From positions 992,001 to 1,056,000 of the forward strand of contig JAWUZG010000052.1 in assembly GCA_036785705.1 (NCBI GenBank): DNA of 64,000 nt. The letters run 5' to 3'. This stretch comes from Acanthornis magna. Lineage: Eukaryota > Chordata > Aves > Passeriformes > Acanthizidae. Positions within the stretch are counted from its first letter, which is position 1. Each line of letters begins with the position of its first letter. The notes beneath the pieces were generated by a model. That model was not told where the DNA came from and searched no databases. It saw nothing but the letters and a program-made list of their open reading frames with translations. The position numbers were made by a program, and so were the translations under genes. Of this stretch, positions 33,301 through 45,300 are shown in pieces.

Positions 33301-36300
33301 GTGAAGCCTCTCACCTCCAGCCGCACCACAGCTACAGGATTTGTTTACTGTACAGGGCCCTATCCAAATCTTTTGCCGGAAAACAAATCCTCTGAGGAAT
33401 TGTCTTGCTTTCAATTGGACAAATCTAATTATACAGAACAAAATAATGAAATCAGCTTCTGGCATTAAAGCGTGCATCTTAAAAAGATATTCGTTGCCTC
33501 TCAGTAAAGCACGGTCATATGATTAGTTGATAAGGGAAAAATCCATTAGCTTCTCCAGGGTCGGACCCCTTGTCAATCAAACCCTGCTCGCTGTTTCCCA
33601 GTGCAGTGATTTCAGCACACAGCACTCATGCCCTGCAGTCAGTCTCCACACAATCCAATTTATTAGAGGAGTCATAGCAGCCAAGTTTTGCTTCTGCCTT
33701 TTACTGGACAACATCAGGCCATGAATTAGTAGCAGTGCTGGAATTGTGCGAATCCTGTTATTTTTGGCTGGCAGACATAGCTCTGAAGTGCTCTGGTTTG
33801 ATTTTGCAGACTTCCTTCAGGCCTGGCTGTGCTTTCAAGGCAATCAAAACATGGCTTGGTCAGACCTTGAGAGTGTCACCCTGTGTTTTGAGAATACAGT
33901 GGGGTTTTTGGAGGGATAGCTTGGATGTGAAATCATGCCCCCCACCCCCAGTGCAGCTGAGCTGGTCTGGCTCAGCTGGATCATGAGTTGTGGCAGGCCA
34001 CAGGTCCCAGGTCAGCTCCCCAGCAGGAGTTGTCAGATCCCAGAAAGAGGAAATGTCTTCAAGGGATCTTAATTAGCTGGTTAGCCACACACTGGGCTTT
34101 CATGTGAAATCCCAACTTAAATGAATTTATCTTCCTGCCACCAGCTATGATGTGGGGAATGTTTAATCCATGGCAGAGGTGACAGCATGGCTGCATGTGG
34201 ACACCAGTGAGAATGAGACCAGAGAACTGCTGCTGGAACAAAGCAAGAATTCATCCCCCAACCATTACTCACGTTGGCCTGGACCAGGATTTTGTGACTG
34301 GCGATTTGAAGGGAAGCTCATCGATGACAGTGTTGTTCCTCAGGTCCAGTGGTGATGGCTTTGCTGGGGAGGGGAAAAGCTTTTATTCAGAGGTAGCATG
34401 TTCCTATAATTCAGCCTCTATGACTGGTATGAGAGTCCCAAACCTATGGTGCGTTACTTCCCATTCTACTAATCAGCCTCCCAGCCCTCCCTGCTGATGA
34501 CAAATACTCCGAACCAAAATCCCTGCGCTCATTTACTCCAGAACTGGGAGAAAACAGTGAATTTCTCCCTCTGCCCCACAGCCCCAAAGTGGATGGGCGG
34601 TCCCAAAAGGGGAATGTGACTCCCAGGGAATGGAGATCTGCTAAAAATCCCCAAGCCCCAAAACTATTCATCAGAGATCTGTGGTAATGCGTTAGATGAG
34701 GACAAGACCAGGCTCTGCCAGCCCTGAGCTGCCTCCATCTGGAGTGTTTTTCCCATAGGGAATGGGAAAGGACATCTGCAGGGTAACGTGAAAGCTCTTC
34801 TTATCATGGATGATTCATTAGGTGGAAGAGTGTTTCACTCCAACCCCAGCCCTTGAACTGACTGTTCATGGGGTTAGGTGTTGACACCTTTAAGATGGGA
34901 GCCCTCCTCCTCAGGATCTCCTTGGCCACCTGTCACACAATGGACTGGGGAGGGATTTGGAGGATGTCAGCAAAGTCCTGAAGGAAGAACTGCCTAGAAC
35001 CAGCCAGTAGGAAACAGTAGGAAAAATTTGTGTCATCTGAATACAACACTGAGATTTTGGGGTGGAGCAAAGGGAGGGGTGCAGACCAAGGGGGTGAGAT
35101 CCTGCCTGCAGCATGCACCTCCTGTAAAGGCCTGGAAGGGTTTGAGATGGGCAGTTCAAGCACCATGAAAGCAACACTTGCACTGTAGGACTCCTGAGAG
35201 AGGAAGGGGATGGGGGACATCTGAAGGTATTTGTGAAGACATCTGTGCGGGCGCTAGCAAAGCACACCCCACCTAGGACTGGACACAACATCAGAGATGT
35301 AGCCTGAAGCATTAAGAGAATAGAAGGATTCCTGGAAAGACCTGCGCACAACCAGCCATTCTTACCTTTCCGGTCGGGTTTAAGGTTGCGGTTGACTGGT
35401 GGGGGCTGGATTTCACTCAGCCGTCTGTGGCACTGAGCCATGGCTCCTCCTTTATGCACGGGAAGGGTGGCTGAGGACAACCCCACCAGGTCAAAGTGAT
35501 GCGGCCCAGGGCTCATGGGGATGTAGAGGTTTTGGGCGTTGTCATTGGCTTTCTCGGTGGGGATTAGGGGCGAGGAACCAGGGTTCATGGGGACGTAGTT
35601 GTCCTCGGAGTCGGTGCTGTGGGAGCGGGCCACTGCTGACTTGGCCTGCTGGGGGACAAGTGGGAGGATGTGCTGTGAGCATCAGGCACTGCTCAACCCC
35701 ATCCTACTACAAACCCTTCCTCTCATCATAACCAACAACACCTAAGGGGAGACGTGCTCTAAAACCTAAGCACAGAGGGAAGGGATGATCTATCCCCTCC
35801 TTGGCCATCAGTTTGCACTGAGAGGGTCTATCTCCTTTGTTTCCAAGACATTTGTGACATACTGAGTTTTCAGTACGGTCTTAATCGACCAGACCAGAGC
35901 ATCTTCTCATGATCAGAGCGAGCTGAAGAAGCACGCTTAACCTGGAAAGTCTTTCTTCCCTGGGCCCTCTCCATGACTGAAATGCAATATGAAAGGCTGC
36001 TTTAATGTCATTTCCAGCTCAGGAAATCTTAGAAAGTGCAAAAAAGAGGCTGTCCTGGCAACATGTCAAAATGTAGCTCAGCAGCATCCCAGGCTTTCAG
36101 GAAAAAGTCAAACTCCTGGGCAGGTTTTTTTGGGGCCAAAGCTGCAGGCAGACACACTGTGTGGAAGCAAAACTCTGCGCATGGTGCTGGGTTAGGTGGT
36201 TGCCACTCCACCTGTTCTCTGCAGGCCACCATGGTTTTAATCAAAATCATTAATAGACCCCTTCTTGACCTAGCTCTGCAAGGCTGGGCTGCGAGGTCCA

Positions 36301-39300
36301 GCCTGAAACCAACACGTCTCTGAGTCTCTAAGGTGCAAGTGGTGCCTGTAGTGTGGTGGCCCACACCAAGGCCAACTCACCAGGTAGGAGTTGTAGCCAT
36401 CGTTCATGGACTCAACTGACTGCACAGTGCTGCCACCCCCGTGCTGGGGGTACTCGTACGTCTCACAGGAAGAAGCTGCAACACAACCACAAATGCACAT
36501 GTCCCACCACACCTGCTAATAAAAAGGGGTCCCTGAAAACAAAATCCAGGCACTGGGAGGGCAGTATCTGTTCTTGTTGATTGAGATGGTGATGAGAAGA
36601 CATGGTCTTTAGCTTGTCATAGACTCTCTGCTATGCTCCTTCCCAATTAGCATCTCTGGATGCATCACCACAACTGCACGTGCCATGCAGACCAAACCCC
36701 GTTCCACCAAAATGCTGTAAAACCCCAGGGGTAAAGGTGTCAGATAAGGTAGATCATGGTGACAAAAATGACCTAACTTTGTTAGAACTTGCTCCGCAAA
36801 TGTAAAGGCTGGCAGCCTCCAGTAAAGGGAGGATGGGTGCTAAGCTCTTAGACCAGTCTGTCTGTTGCTGAGCATGGGTCTGATCTCAGCCTAAGTGTGG
36901 GCATTTAGGTAGGAGATAGAAGAAGCATTTCAGAGAGCTGTGGGTATAATTTATGGTGTGTTTTCTCTCCAACCACTTTTTCTAAGTTACTTTTCAACTA
37001 TCTCACCCTAGGCACAAGGTTTGGAAAGGGAATGTTCACCTACAGCCCACCCATGGCCAAAGGCAATGGTGGCTCTGCTGCACTGGGGATGTTGGGTTTT
37101 GGAGATGTGCAAACCAACGTGACGTGCAAACCCAAGGTTTTGCTCACCGACCTTGGTGAGCAAATCTAAGGCAGCTCCAGGCTGAAGTACGCTCTTATAA
37201 ACCTGGTTATGAATTGAAGTAAAGGCAAGCTAAAAATGGCTGAAATCACCAAAATTTGGTGAAGGGCTGTATGAGCAAGCAGGTTTGGGGTTTTGGTTCA
37301 AAGGACGACACAGCCAAGAGCCAGCAGAGCAGCTCTGGTGGGCAGAACTCTGTGGATGCCTCTCCATGCCTGCTGAACACAAAAAAATGGGGCCAGATCC
37401 TGGCTGGGAAGGGCTTCTTTGTGTTCAACCCCCTGGTTGATGCCACCAGCACTCCAGGTCTACCACAACCCAGTGGGACTGATCTGCCCAAGGCTGCTAG
37501 ATAGCACAAAGCCACCCCCAGCTCCCCACCTCCAAAATCACCTCGGTGCAGTCGGCTGTTCTCCACTGCCGGCAGCGTGTTTCTCCGGGGAATGGTGGCT
37601 GCCATGGGGGTGAGACCTAAATTTTCACTGGGCTGGGGCTTCTGGGGTGGGCTGCCCCACCGTGGCTCTGTCTGCCCAGGTTTTGGGGGCCGTGGGGGTG
37701 GCGCAGCAGGTGAGTCGCTGGCAGCCACAGCTAGAGCATTGTGGTTCTTGTCCAGTGTAAATGTCCTGGGGATCTGGTAGATGGACAGTGGGGTGGCAGG
37801 GATGTCATAGGAGTCCGTGGAGAGCTCCCCAAACTCCTTGCATAGGGTGTTGTTGGGAGTCTTGTAGGTGTAGACCTCCTCATTATCAGTTTCGGAGCTG
37901 GTGAGGCTCGACTTGGGGTGGCTGTAGGAACCAAAGGAGCGTGGGAGGTCGTAGGCACTGTCCCTGAACTCCGAGTTGTGCCGGCTGGGTTTGGGCAGGC
38001 TGTAAAAGCCATGGAGCTGCCCACCAACACCGTTCACGCAGTGCCCGTTGCCCTGCGAGAGCTTCTGGACCGCCGTGTCACTCCGCATGAAGAAGGCAGA
38101 CCTCGTGGCTTGGGAGAAGCTGGCACTCCTGCAGAGGGAGGGGAGAAAGGGGCTGAAATGGGGGGAGAGCCGGTTCTGGGGTGCAGAGAGCTCTGCTACC
38201 CCTGTTTGTCACCTGAATGACCCACACTGCCCAACCTCAGAGCAATGAGAACACCTCAGGTCCCTCCAAACATGCCCACAAGACACTTAATCTTGAAACA
38301 CCTTCAAAATGCCTCTGCCACAGGTGAGAGGTACCCACACCCAGGTCCATGACTGGGCCACAGGCAAGAATGAGCCTTTTGTCCCGACAGAAATTGTTCC
38401 AAAGGGGCAATTTTCACACCAGTTGACAATGGTCCAAGGCACAGCTGCAAAGTGCCAATCCGTCAGCATTGCCATCCTGCCTCGACTGCCCACCCGCAGT
38501 ACAGGAGGGAGACTTCATCACACCTCTGCATTGCAAATGTGTTTGAGATGGCTTGGAAAAATTCCTGATGGCGATTATTTCAAATTCTCCAGTCATGTCA
38601 CCTGCTCTCTTTCAGGACAAGCACTGGGGAGGTCATAGAAGTCCCCAGGTGGGATTTGGGGTTTGCAGCCCTGATGTGCACCAGAGGAGGAATGAACCTC
38701 AGGGCTAATTTCACATTTGTAAAAGTCCTCGAGTCCTCCAGGGTGAGCAGGGCAGTGTGGTCACTAGATCCATGCCTTGCTAATGACTTGTCAATTTATA
38801 TGCAGTCATGCCTGGGGACACTAGCCAGGACAGGGGTCGAGCATGAAGATCTCAGGCCTCTAACAACTGCTGGTTACCCTCTGCTCCTCTGCTGATTCCC
38901 TTCAAGGTACTTCATCTCCTGTTCTATCCCTGTTTTATCCCTTATATGGGTTGTGCTTTTGGGAACCACACATTCTCAGTCAGAAATGGCTCAGCCAGCC
39001 CCATATAAACACCCCCCAATAGAAGAAAGTTCTGCCTGTATCAATAATTGTGGTAAGAAAAAGTGAAGTGGTTATAGTGGGAATTTCCAGTCATGGCAAA
39101 TCACTGGGAAAGTGCCAGTCCTATGGGGAAAGCTGGGAGAGGCTGGTTTACACTGCTCTGGTGTAGTTGATGTCCTGCAGGGACAACAGGGACTCTGTTT
39201 CATGGAGCCAGCACGAGATGGCGCTCAGAAATAGGGCTTATTTAGGGAAAAAAACAAGTGATGCTGTGATAAGACAAATGAATCCCCACCACCTTTGGAG

Positions 39301-42300
39301 CTCAGTCCACCCAGAAGTAGTTTGGGTTCTGTCAGGGTATTTTCGGTCGAGGACTTGAAACATCTCACGGGTTAATTATTCCACACTGCCTGCCAATTAG
39401 CTACTATTACCCTCATTATATGGATGAGTAAAGTAAGAGCTCCAGAGCTGAAAGGGGAGAGATTCCCAGTAGTCCTGCAGCCTGGCCCTGTGCACTGGGC
39501 ATTGATCGGATGATTATTTCTGGCCCAGTTGCAGAAGCTACCACTGGCCAGTTTGTTTCTGCTCACCAAAGCATTGGTGCTTGCTCCCTTCTCCTCCAGG
39601 TCCCAGCCCCATTCCGGGTCTCAGGGGGTGGCTTTTAGGTATCCTCACAGCTGGAGCTCGAGAGGGCCCTTTTTTTTAAACTCAGTTCCATTAACTCCAT
39701 CTGAAGTTAATTTTCCTGAGCCTTTTCTGTTGTTTTCCGAGTAGGGAAAGTCAGCTGCAGTAGGAAAGCCCAGCAGAGGCTGCAGCCTGAGCTCTGCTAT
39801 CACTCCACGCCAGCTGGGTTCCGACTGTCCCTCCCTCCCCTCCCTCCCCTCCCTCCCTCCCTCCCTCCTCACCCGCTCCCGCGAGCCAAAACTTCACGTC
39901 AAAAAAACTCCTGGCTATTTAAGGCAAGCGGCTGGATCTGGAGGCGGGGAGCTGTGGCTGGCTCAGAAATCCCACACCGTGCACCAGCGGCTGCCACGAA
40001 GCCCAGGGAGCTCTGCAAGGGGTGAACGGCAGTGGTGCACACCCTGCCAGTCCCTTTGTTTGTCCTTTTCCTGCGTAAAGGCAGGAATTAGGGCCCTGCC
40101 TGCAGGCTCACAAAGTGGTTGAGGTTGGAAGGGACCTGTAGAAGTCATCTGGTCTAAACCCCTGCTCAAGCAGAGCAACCTAGAGCCGGTTGCTCAGGAC
40201 TGTGCCCAGACAGCTTCTGAATATCTTCAAGGATGGAGATTCCTAAACTTCTCTGGGCAACCTGTGCTAGTGCTCAGTCACACTCAGAGTGAAAAAGTGT
40301 TTCCTGATGTTCAGACGGGCTCTCCTGGGTTCAAGTTTGCGCCCATGGCCTCTGGTCCTGGCACTGGGCATCACTGACAAGATCTTGGCTCCATCCCCTT
40401 TGTTCCCTGCCTGCAGGGGAGATCCCCCTGAGCCTTCTCATGTGCCAGCTGAACAGTTCCAGCTCTCTCAGCCTTTCCATTGAAGAGAGATGCTCCAGTC
40501 CCTTCAGCAACTTCATGTCCCTTTGAACTGGATCCAATATTGACCCCTGGGGTGCTGCTAGTGACTGGCAGCCAACTAGACTTCATGCCACCGACCACCA
40601 TGCTCTGGGCCTGGCCATTCAGCCAGCTTTTAACACCACCCAGAAAGCCAGGAAAGCTGGGAGCTTGGGAGGTCACCACTCTGACCTCCTCCTCCTCCTC
40701 CCAACCACGATGAGATGAGACCATCACTCAGGACTTTCTCCAGATGGGTTTTTCAGACCTCCAAGGATGGAGGTGGGTTGAGCCACTCACACCCAGCCCT
40801 CCCTCAGCTGTCCCTGAGTGGGTGGGCTACAATACCTTGCGTTCTCTGACTTTCTGCTCATACACTGGTGGAGGAAAAGATAGTCCTGGGGGGCACTGGC
40901 AGACAGGGTGCTCTGGAGGTGGCTGGCAGGTGAGTCGAAGGTGAACAGGGTGGGCTGGCTGGAGTGGGATGGCGCCGAGGACTTGCGCTCTCGCAGCACG
41001 TGGTGGCTGGCACTGCTGAGCTCTGCCGGGGAGGAACGCGGAGCATGGTTCATGGAGGTGATGCTCCTCAGGGTGTCTGTGCAGGGAAAAAAGCACACCT
41101 GTGAGTGGCAGATGTGGCCACCCCGCCTCCCATGTTCCCAGGATTTTCCTTATGTAAATGCTCTGGCATTTATGGAGGTCGGTGGGGTTTCCTGATGACT
41201 CCAAGTGATGCTCTCTGTTCCCTACTCAGAGCACATGCAACTATAGATCCCATGTATGGAAATAAATATTTATCATATCTCATCATAAATCATATTTAAT
41301 CACTTTATAATATTTTATTACATGCTTAGTGGCTTGCTGGGATGTCTTCAGGATGTCAGGCTATTTCATGGGGAGCACAGTGAGCTGTTAAAACCTATTT
41401 TAAAAGACAGGAGCTTTCACACTGCAGAGAGATGTGATTTAAGTCACCTCCATCCCTCTGTGTAAGGGCATCACTGCTATCTCTTTACAGTTGGGTTAAC
41501 TGAGGTACAGGGTGGGAATCTGGATGGACATAGTGACAGCAGAGATGAAAAATAGTCTCATGTTTCCCAATTCTGTATTGATTTTTTGACCTCAGGAGAG
41601 CTGCTGCTGTTTTCTGTGAATAAAATGGGCTGCAGACCCAAGGCATGACTCCTAGTGCCCACTCCCCCTGCTCAAGGAGAAACAGACTTTAAAATATCAC
41701 AGTAATTTCAATGGATAATATCCCAGAGGTCAGGAATAATCACCTGGCTACTCCAGCCCTCTCATAAGTGTGCTTCATGAATATGAACCACAGATGAATT
41801 TTTACAGCCAAGCTGTAAATCCCCTTTAAAAAAAAACCAACAAAACAAAACAAAAAACCCAACAAAACAAAACAAAAAAACCAAAACAAAACCAAAACAC
41901 CCAGAAAAGTCACAAGCTGCAGAAAGCTGATCCATCTCCGGCTGCAGAAGACCACACAGAAGACCATCCATACACTCCTAACATGTCAAAACTACTCACA
42001 GTGGTTCACTGAAGTCACACTTTATATAATAACTGTGATTTACATTTATTTGGTGCTGATACAAAACATAGAAAAAAAAATCAAACCCTAACAAAAATGG
42101 GAAATCCATGCATTTTCTAGCCACCACTAATTTTGGGATTGCTCTCAGGTTTCCCTGACACGATGTTCACAAGCTCTTCAAATTTGACTTCAGACATCCA
42201 TGCTCCAACACACACGAGGGAAGTTTTATAGATTACCAACCTCTTTTTTCTATTCCTTCCCTCAAATTCCAGATCCTACCAGAAATTCTGCACCTGACTC

Positions 42301-45300
42301 TCTTATGCTACAGAGAAATGAGTTTTCTACAAAGCAACTGTCATGGCTTGGACAAGGAGAAGCTCCACACAGGGTGATTTTTCACCAACTTCTGAATCAT
42401 GTCAAGATACAAAATCAATCTGTCTGCTGCTCATTCACTGCTGCTACATTTTTCCCCTGGTGTTACTGCAAACTTCACCCAGTGCAGAAAAAGTACATTA
42501 ATAAAAGCCAAAGAGCCCGTTGACTCTGCTGTTTGGTTTGTGCTAAACACAGAAAGGACCGATATTTAACATTGACATTAATGGTGGGGGATGACAGCTT
42601 AAAACCCTGATTCCTGTCTTTTTTGCATGGGCATTAAAGATCCCTTGGTGCTCTTTATGGGAGTAAATGGCCATCTCGGTGTCCTCGGACAAAACAGTGC
42701 CTCGACCCTCATTCTTATTAAATATTTATCCCATAGCAGTGCAGAATGATCCCCATTGGAAAAGGAGTCTTGGGAGCTATGAAAATTCCCAATCACAGTC
42801 CCAAATCAAGTGCTTTCAGACAACCAGGATAAGAGATCCCAAACCCACACTGCCATCAAAAACAAGGGAGTTGCACCCAAGTGCCTTTCAGGAACCCCCT
42901 GTCTTGCCAAGTCCTGAGTCACCACCAAGAATTGCCCATGGCACTGTGCTTTGGCCAAGACTCTTCGGGGACAGTGAGGATGACAGCTTGGTGTTGTGCT
43001 CCCATCCCAGCATGAAGGTCACCTCTGGGGACAAAAATAAACTGCACTGTGTTGGGGTCCCTCCAATAGCCCTGACTGTCCTCTCACACTGTCCCTGCAG
43101 GCTCTGCACTTGCCATTGCATCAAAATGTCATGGCAGGGCAAAATACACCCAGGAGTTAGAAATAACACTGATTTATTTGTGCTAACACAGCCTGAGGGG
43201 AGAGATGGGGCTGCACAGAGGAGACAGTCTCCAGCAACACCCCAGGGCAGAGCAACTTCAAATCACAACACTTCAGGGAGCCCTGTGAATCCTGGCACTG
43301 CCAGGAGACCTTAATCTTTCTCCAAAAATCAGTCTGATTTGGGGAAACCAGAGCACAGCGCAAAAGATGCACTCACTGAACTTAGGGCGAATTACTCCAC
43401 GGTTACTCCGGCCATATAAATGAAAATGGGGGATGAAGGGGGGCAGGAGGCAATGCCTGGTAAAAACATGTCGCTTCCCCGGGGAAAGCCGCTCTATTGG
43501 CATCCTCATTGATTTTCAAAATGAATTCCCAGCTCACTTGCCTTAGCGACCCGGCCACTGAGAGCATTAGTGGGAGCCAATTCAGGACTCACGTACTCCA
43601 TTAGGTCTGTGAGATGAACTCCGTAATAGCAGGTGAGAGATGGATTGCTTTGCAGGGCTGGGACAGTATTGCAAGGGCTGGGAAGATAAATCCTGTGGAA
43701 GAAGACTGCCAAGAGTGGTCTGGATTTTTTATGTTGTGGGGTTTTTGGGCATCAGAATAAAGGACAGTTCATGTGTCCAGGTCACACACTGACAGAGGGT
43801 CCTGCTGGAGGGCAGAAAAGGAGGCAAGAAAGGAAATCAAGGCAGAAAAATAGTATTTGAAGACTAGTACAAACTAAGGGAAAAATCAGGACACCACATC
43901 AACTTGAAATGCAGACAGGTCCCCATGAGGGTAAGGGGATGAATTCATAGAGGATGAGTACGAGCCAGAGATCCCAAAGCCATTTCAACTTGCCATGCTG
44001 CAGCACTCAGCTCCCAAGTGATGAGGACAAGCGCTCCTTCCCCACATCCATGCAGCACTCTTAGTGAATAATCTCCATGGGATCCCATCTGGATGCCTCC
44101 AGGCATTGGTCCCACCCGCATCATGACCAAAAATACTCAATCTCTTCACAAGCCAAAAGGAATGATGATCCTCAATCCCTCATGGCCATCACCTTGGGGC
44201 CATGGATAAATCCATGGCCCTCCTTCATGTAACAGCATAAACGTAACCCTGTAATCCTTTGGCTTCATGTTGATATCTTGAGTTTATGTTGAGGGAATGT
44301 ATCAAGTGCAGCCAAGGAGGGATAAAATCCTGTGCAATTCCTACTGCCATTCCCAGGGGGGACAAAGTTAAAATTATGTAGTGGGGCCATGTGGGAAGTG
44401 TCACCTTAACCCCACGTTTCCTGGCCAGTTCCCCTCTGAGTTTGGGGAATTGGACTCTCACGGTCTGCAAAAGGCACTGTTGGACGCCCACAAGTTAAAA
44501 GCCAATGTCAGCAACATGATTTACACGCATACATCTTGCTGCGCTTGGCTGCAGCTGTTGCACTGGTCCCTGCAAGAAAGTGAGCCAGCAGCTCTGTGGG
44601 GACAAACCAGCACAGCCCTGCAAAACCCCATGGTGTCAGTGGGCTTTGGCTGAAGGCTTGGAACTCACTAGTCCAGACTAAGATATACTTTTTTGTGCAC
44701 GTGTTGCAGCAAAGTGGGAAAAAACCCTTGGAAATCCATCCTCAAAGCAAAATCCACAACTGTGAGCACAGCCAGCAATGGGCTGGGCTAGGCTGGGAGC
44801 CAGGAATTTTTTATGAATGTTTTCAATCCCCCAAAGCAGTATTTCCCTCCTTGTTGACAGTTCTGAATTCCCTTGCTCAAAGCACTCAACTATTGCAGTC
44901 TGCACATAGCTTCACACAGTGTTCCTGGGCTTATCTGAGCAAAATAATAACTCAGCCTCCTTTGTAAATTGTTGCTCTGAATGTCCTTTTCCACTGGAGC
45001 CGCAGTGTCAGCTTTCCCCTCCTGAAGACAGAGGCTGCGACTGCAACTCTCTGTATCTTCAAATGATGCTGTGGATAAATTCCTGAGTTCCTGTCAATGT
45101 TTGTAGCGAAGGTGCCAGGCTTGCTTGGCCTCCCTGAGTGGCACAAAATTCTCCATGATCCCCGATGCCAAACTGTCAAGGACTGGTCCAAGAGGTCCAC
45201 AGATAAGGGCTTCTCAGATCTGCTCTGGCCACGAAATGCCTTGGACCATGCCACTGACTTTGTGCCAGTTAAATCTTGTGGCAAATGATGTTTTCTTTTG

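Larger units (their letters stand above)
30319..40835 (-). other. GAB2: GAB2 introns 3-9 between the listed exons
   Basis: Noncoding intervals 30319-31890, 32017-32871, 32975-34272, 34364-35365, 35649-36380, 36476-37541 and 38129-40835. They contain CR1 at 31368-31800 and 40108-40640, a MIR-like piece at 39398-39480 and a promoter-like cluster at 39828-39960. Open frames that run on past exon donors (for example below 35366 and below 37542) are read-through only. Confidence 0.8.

Noticed and set aside
34911..35365. Open frame continuing past the GAB2 exon 6 donor
   Set aside because: Clear GTAAGA donor and resumption of the conserved protein in exon 7 show this is intron read-through.
37246..37541. 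Open frame continuing past the GAB2 exon 4 donor
   Set aside because: Exon 5 supplies the expected [10 protein letters not shown] continuation; the extension has no similarity to GAB2.
41827..41902. A-rich AAAAC tract as a retrocopy poly(A) tail
   Set aside because: No retrocopied gene body beside it and the regular AAAAC units fit a simple repeat.
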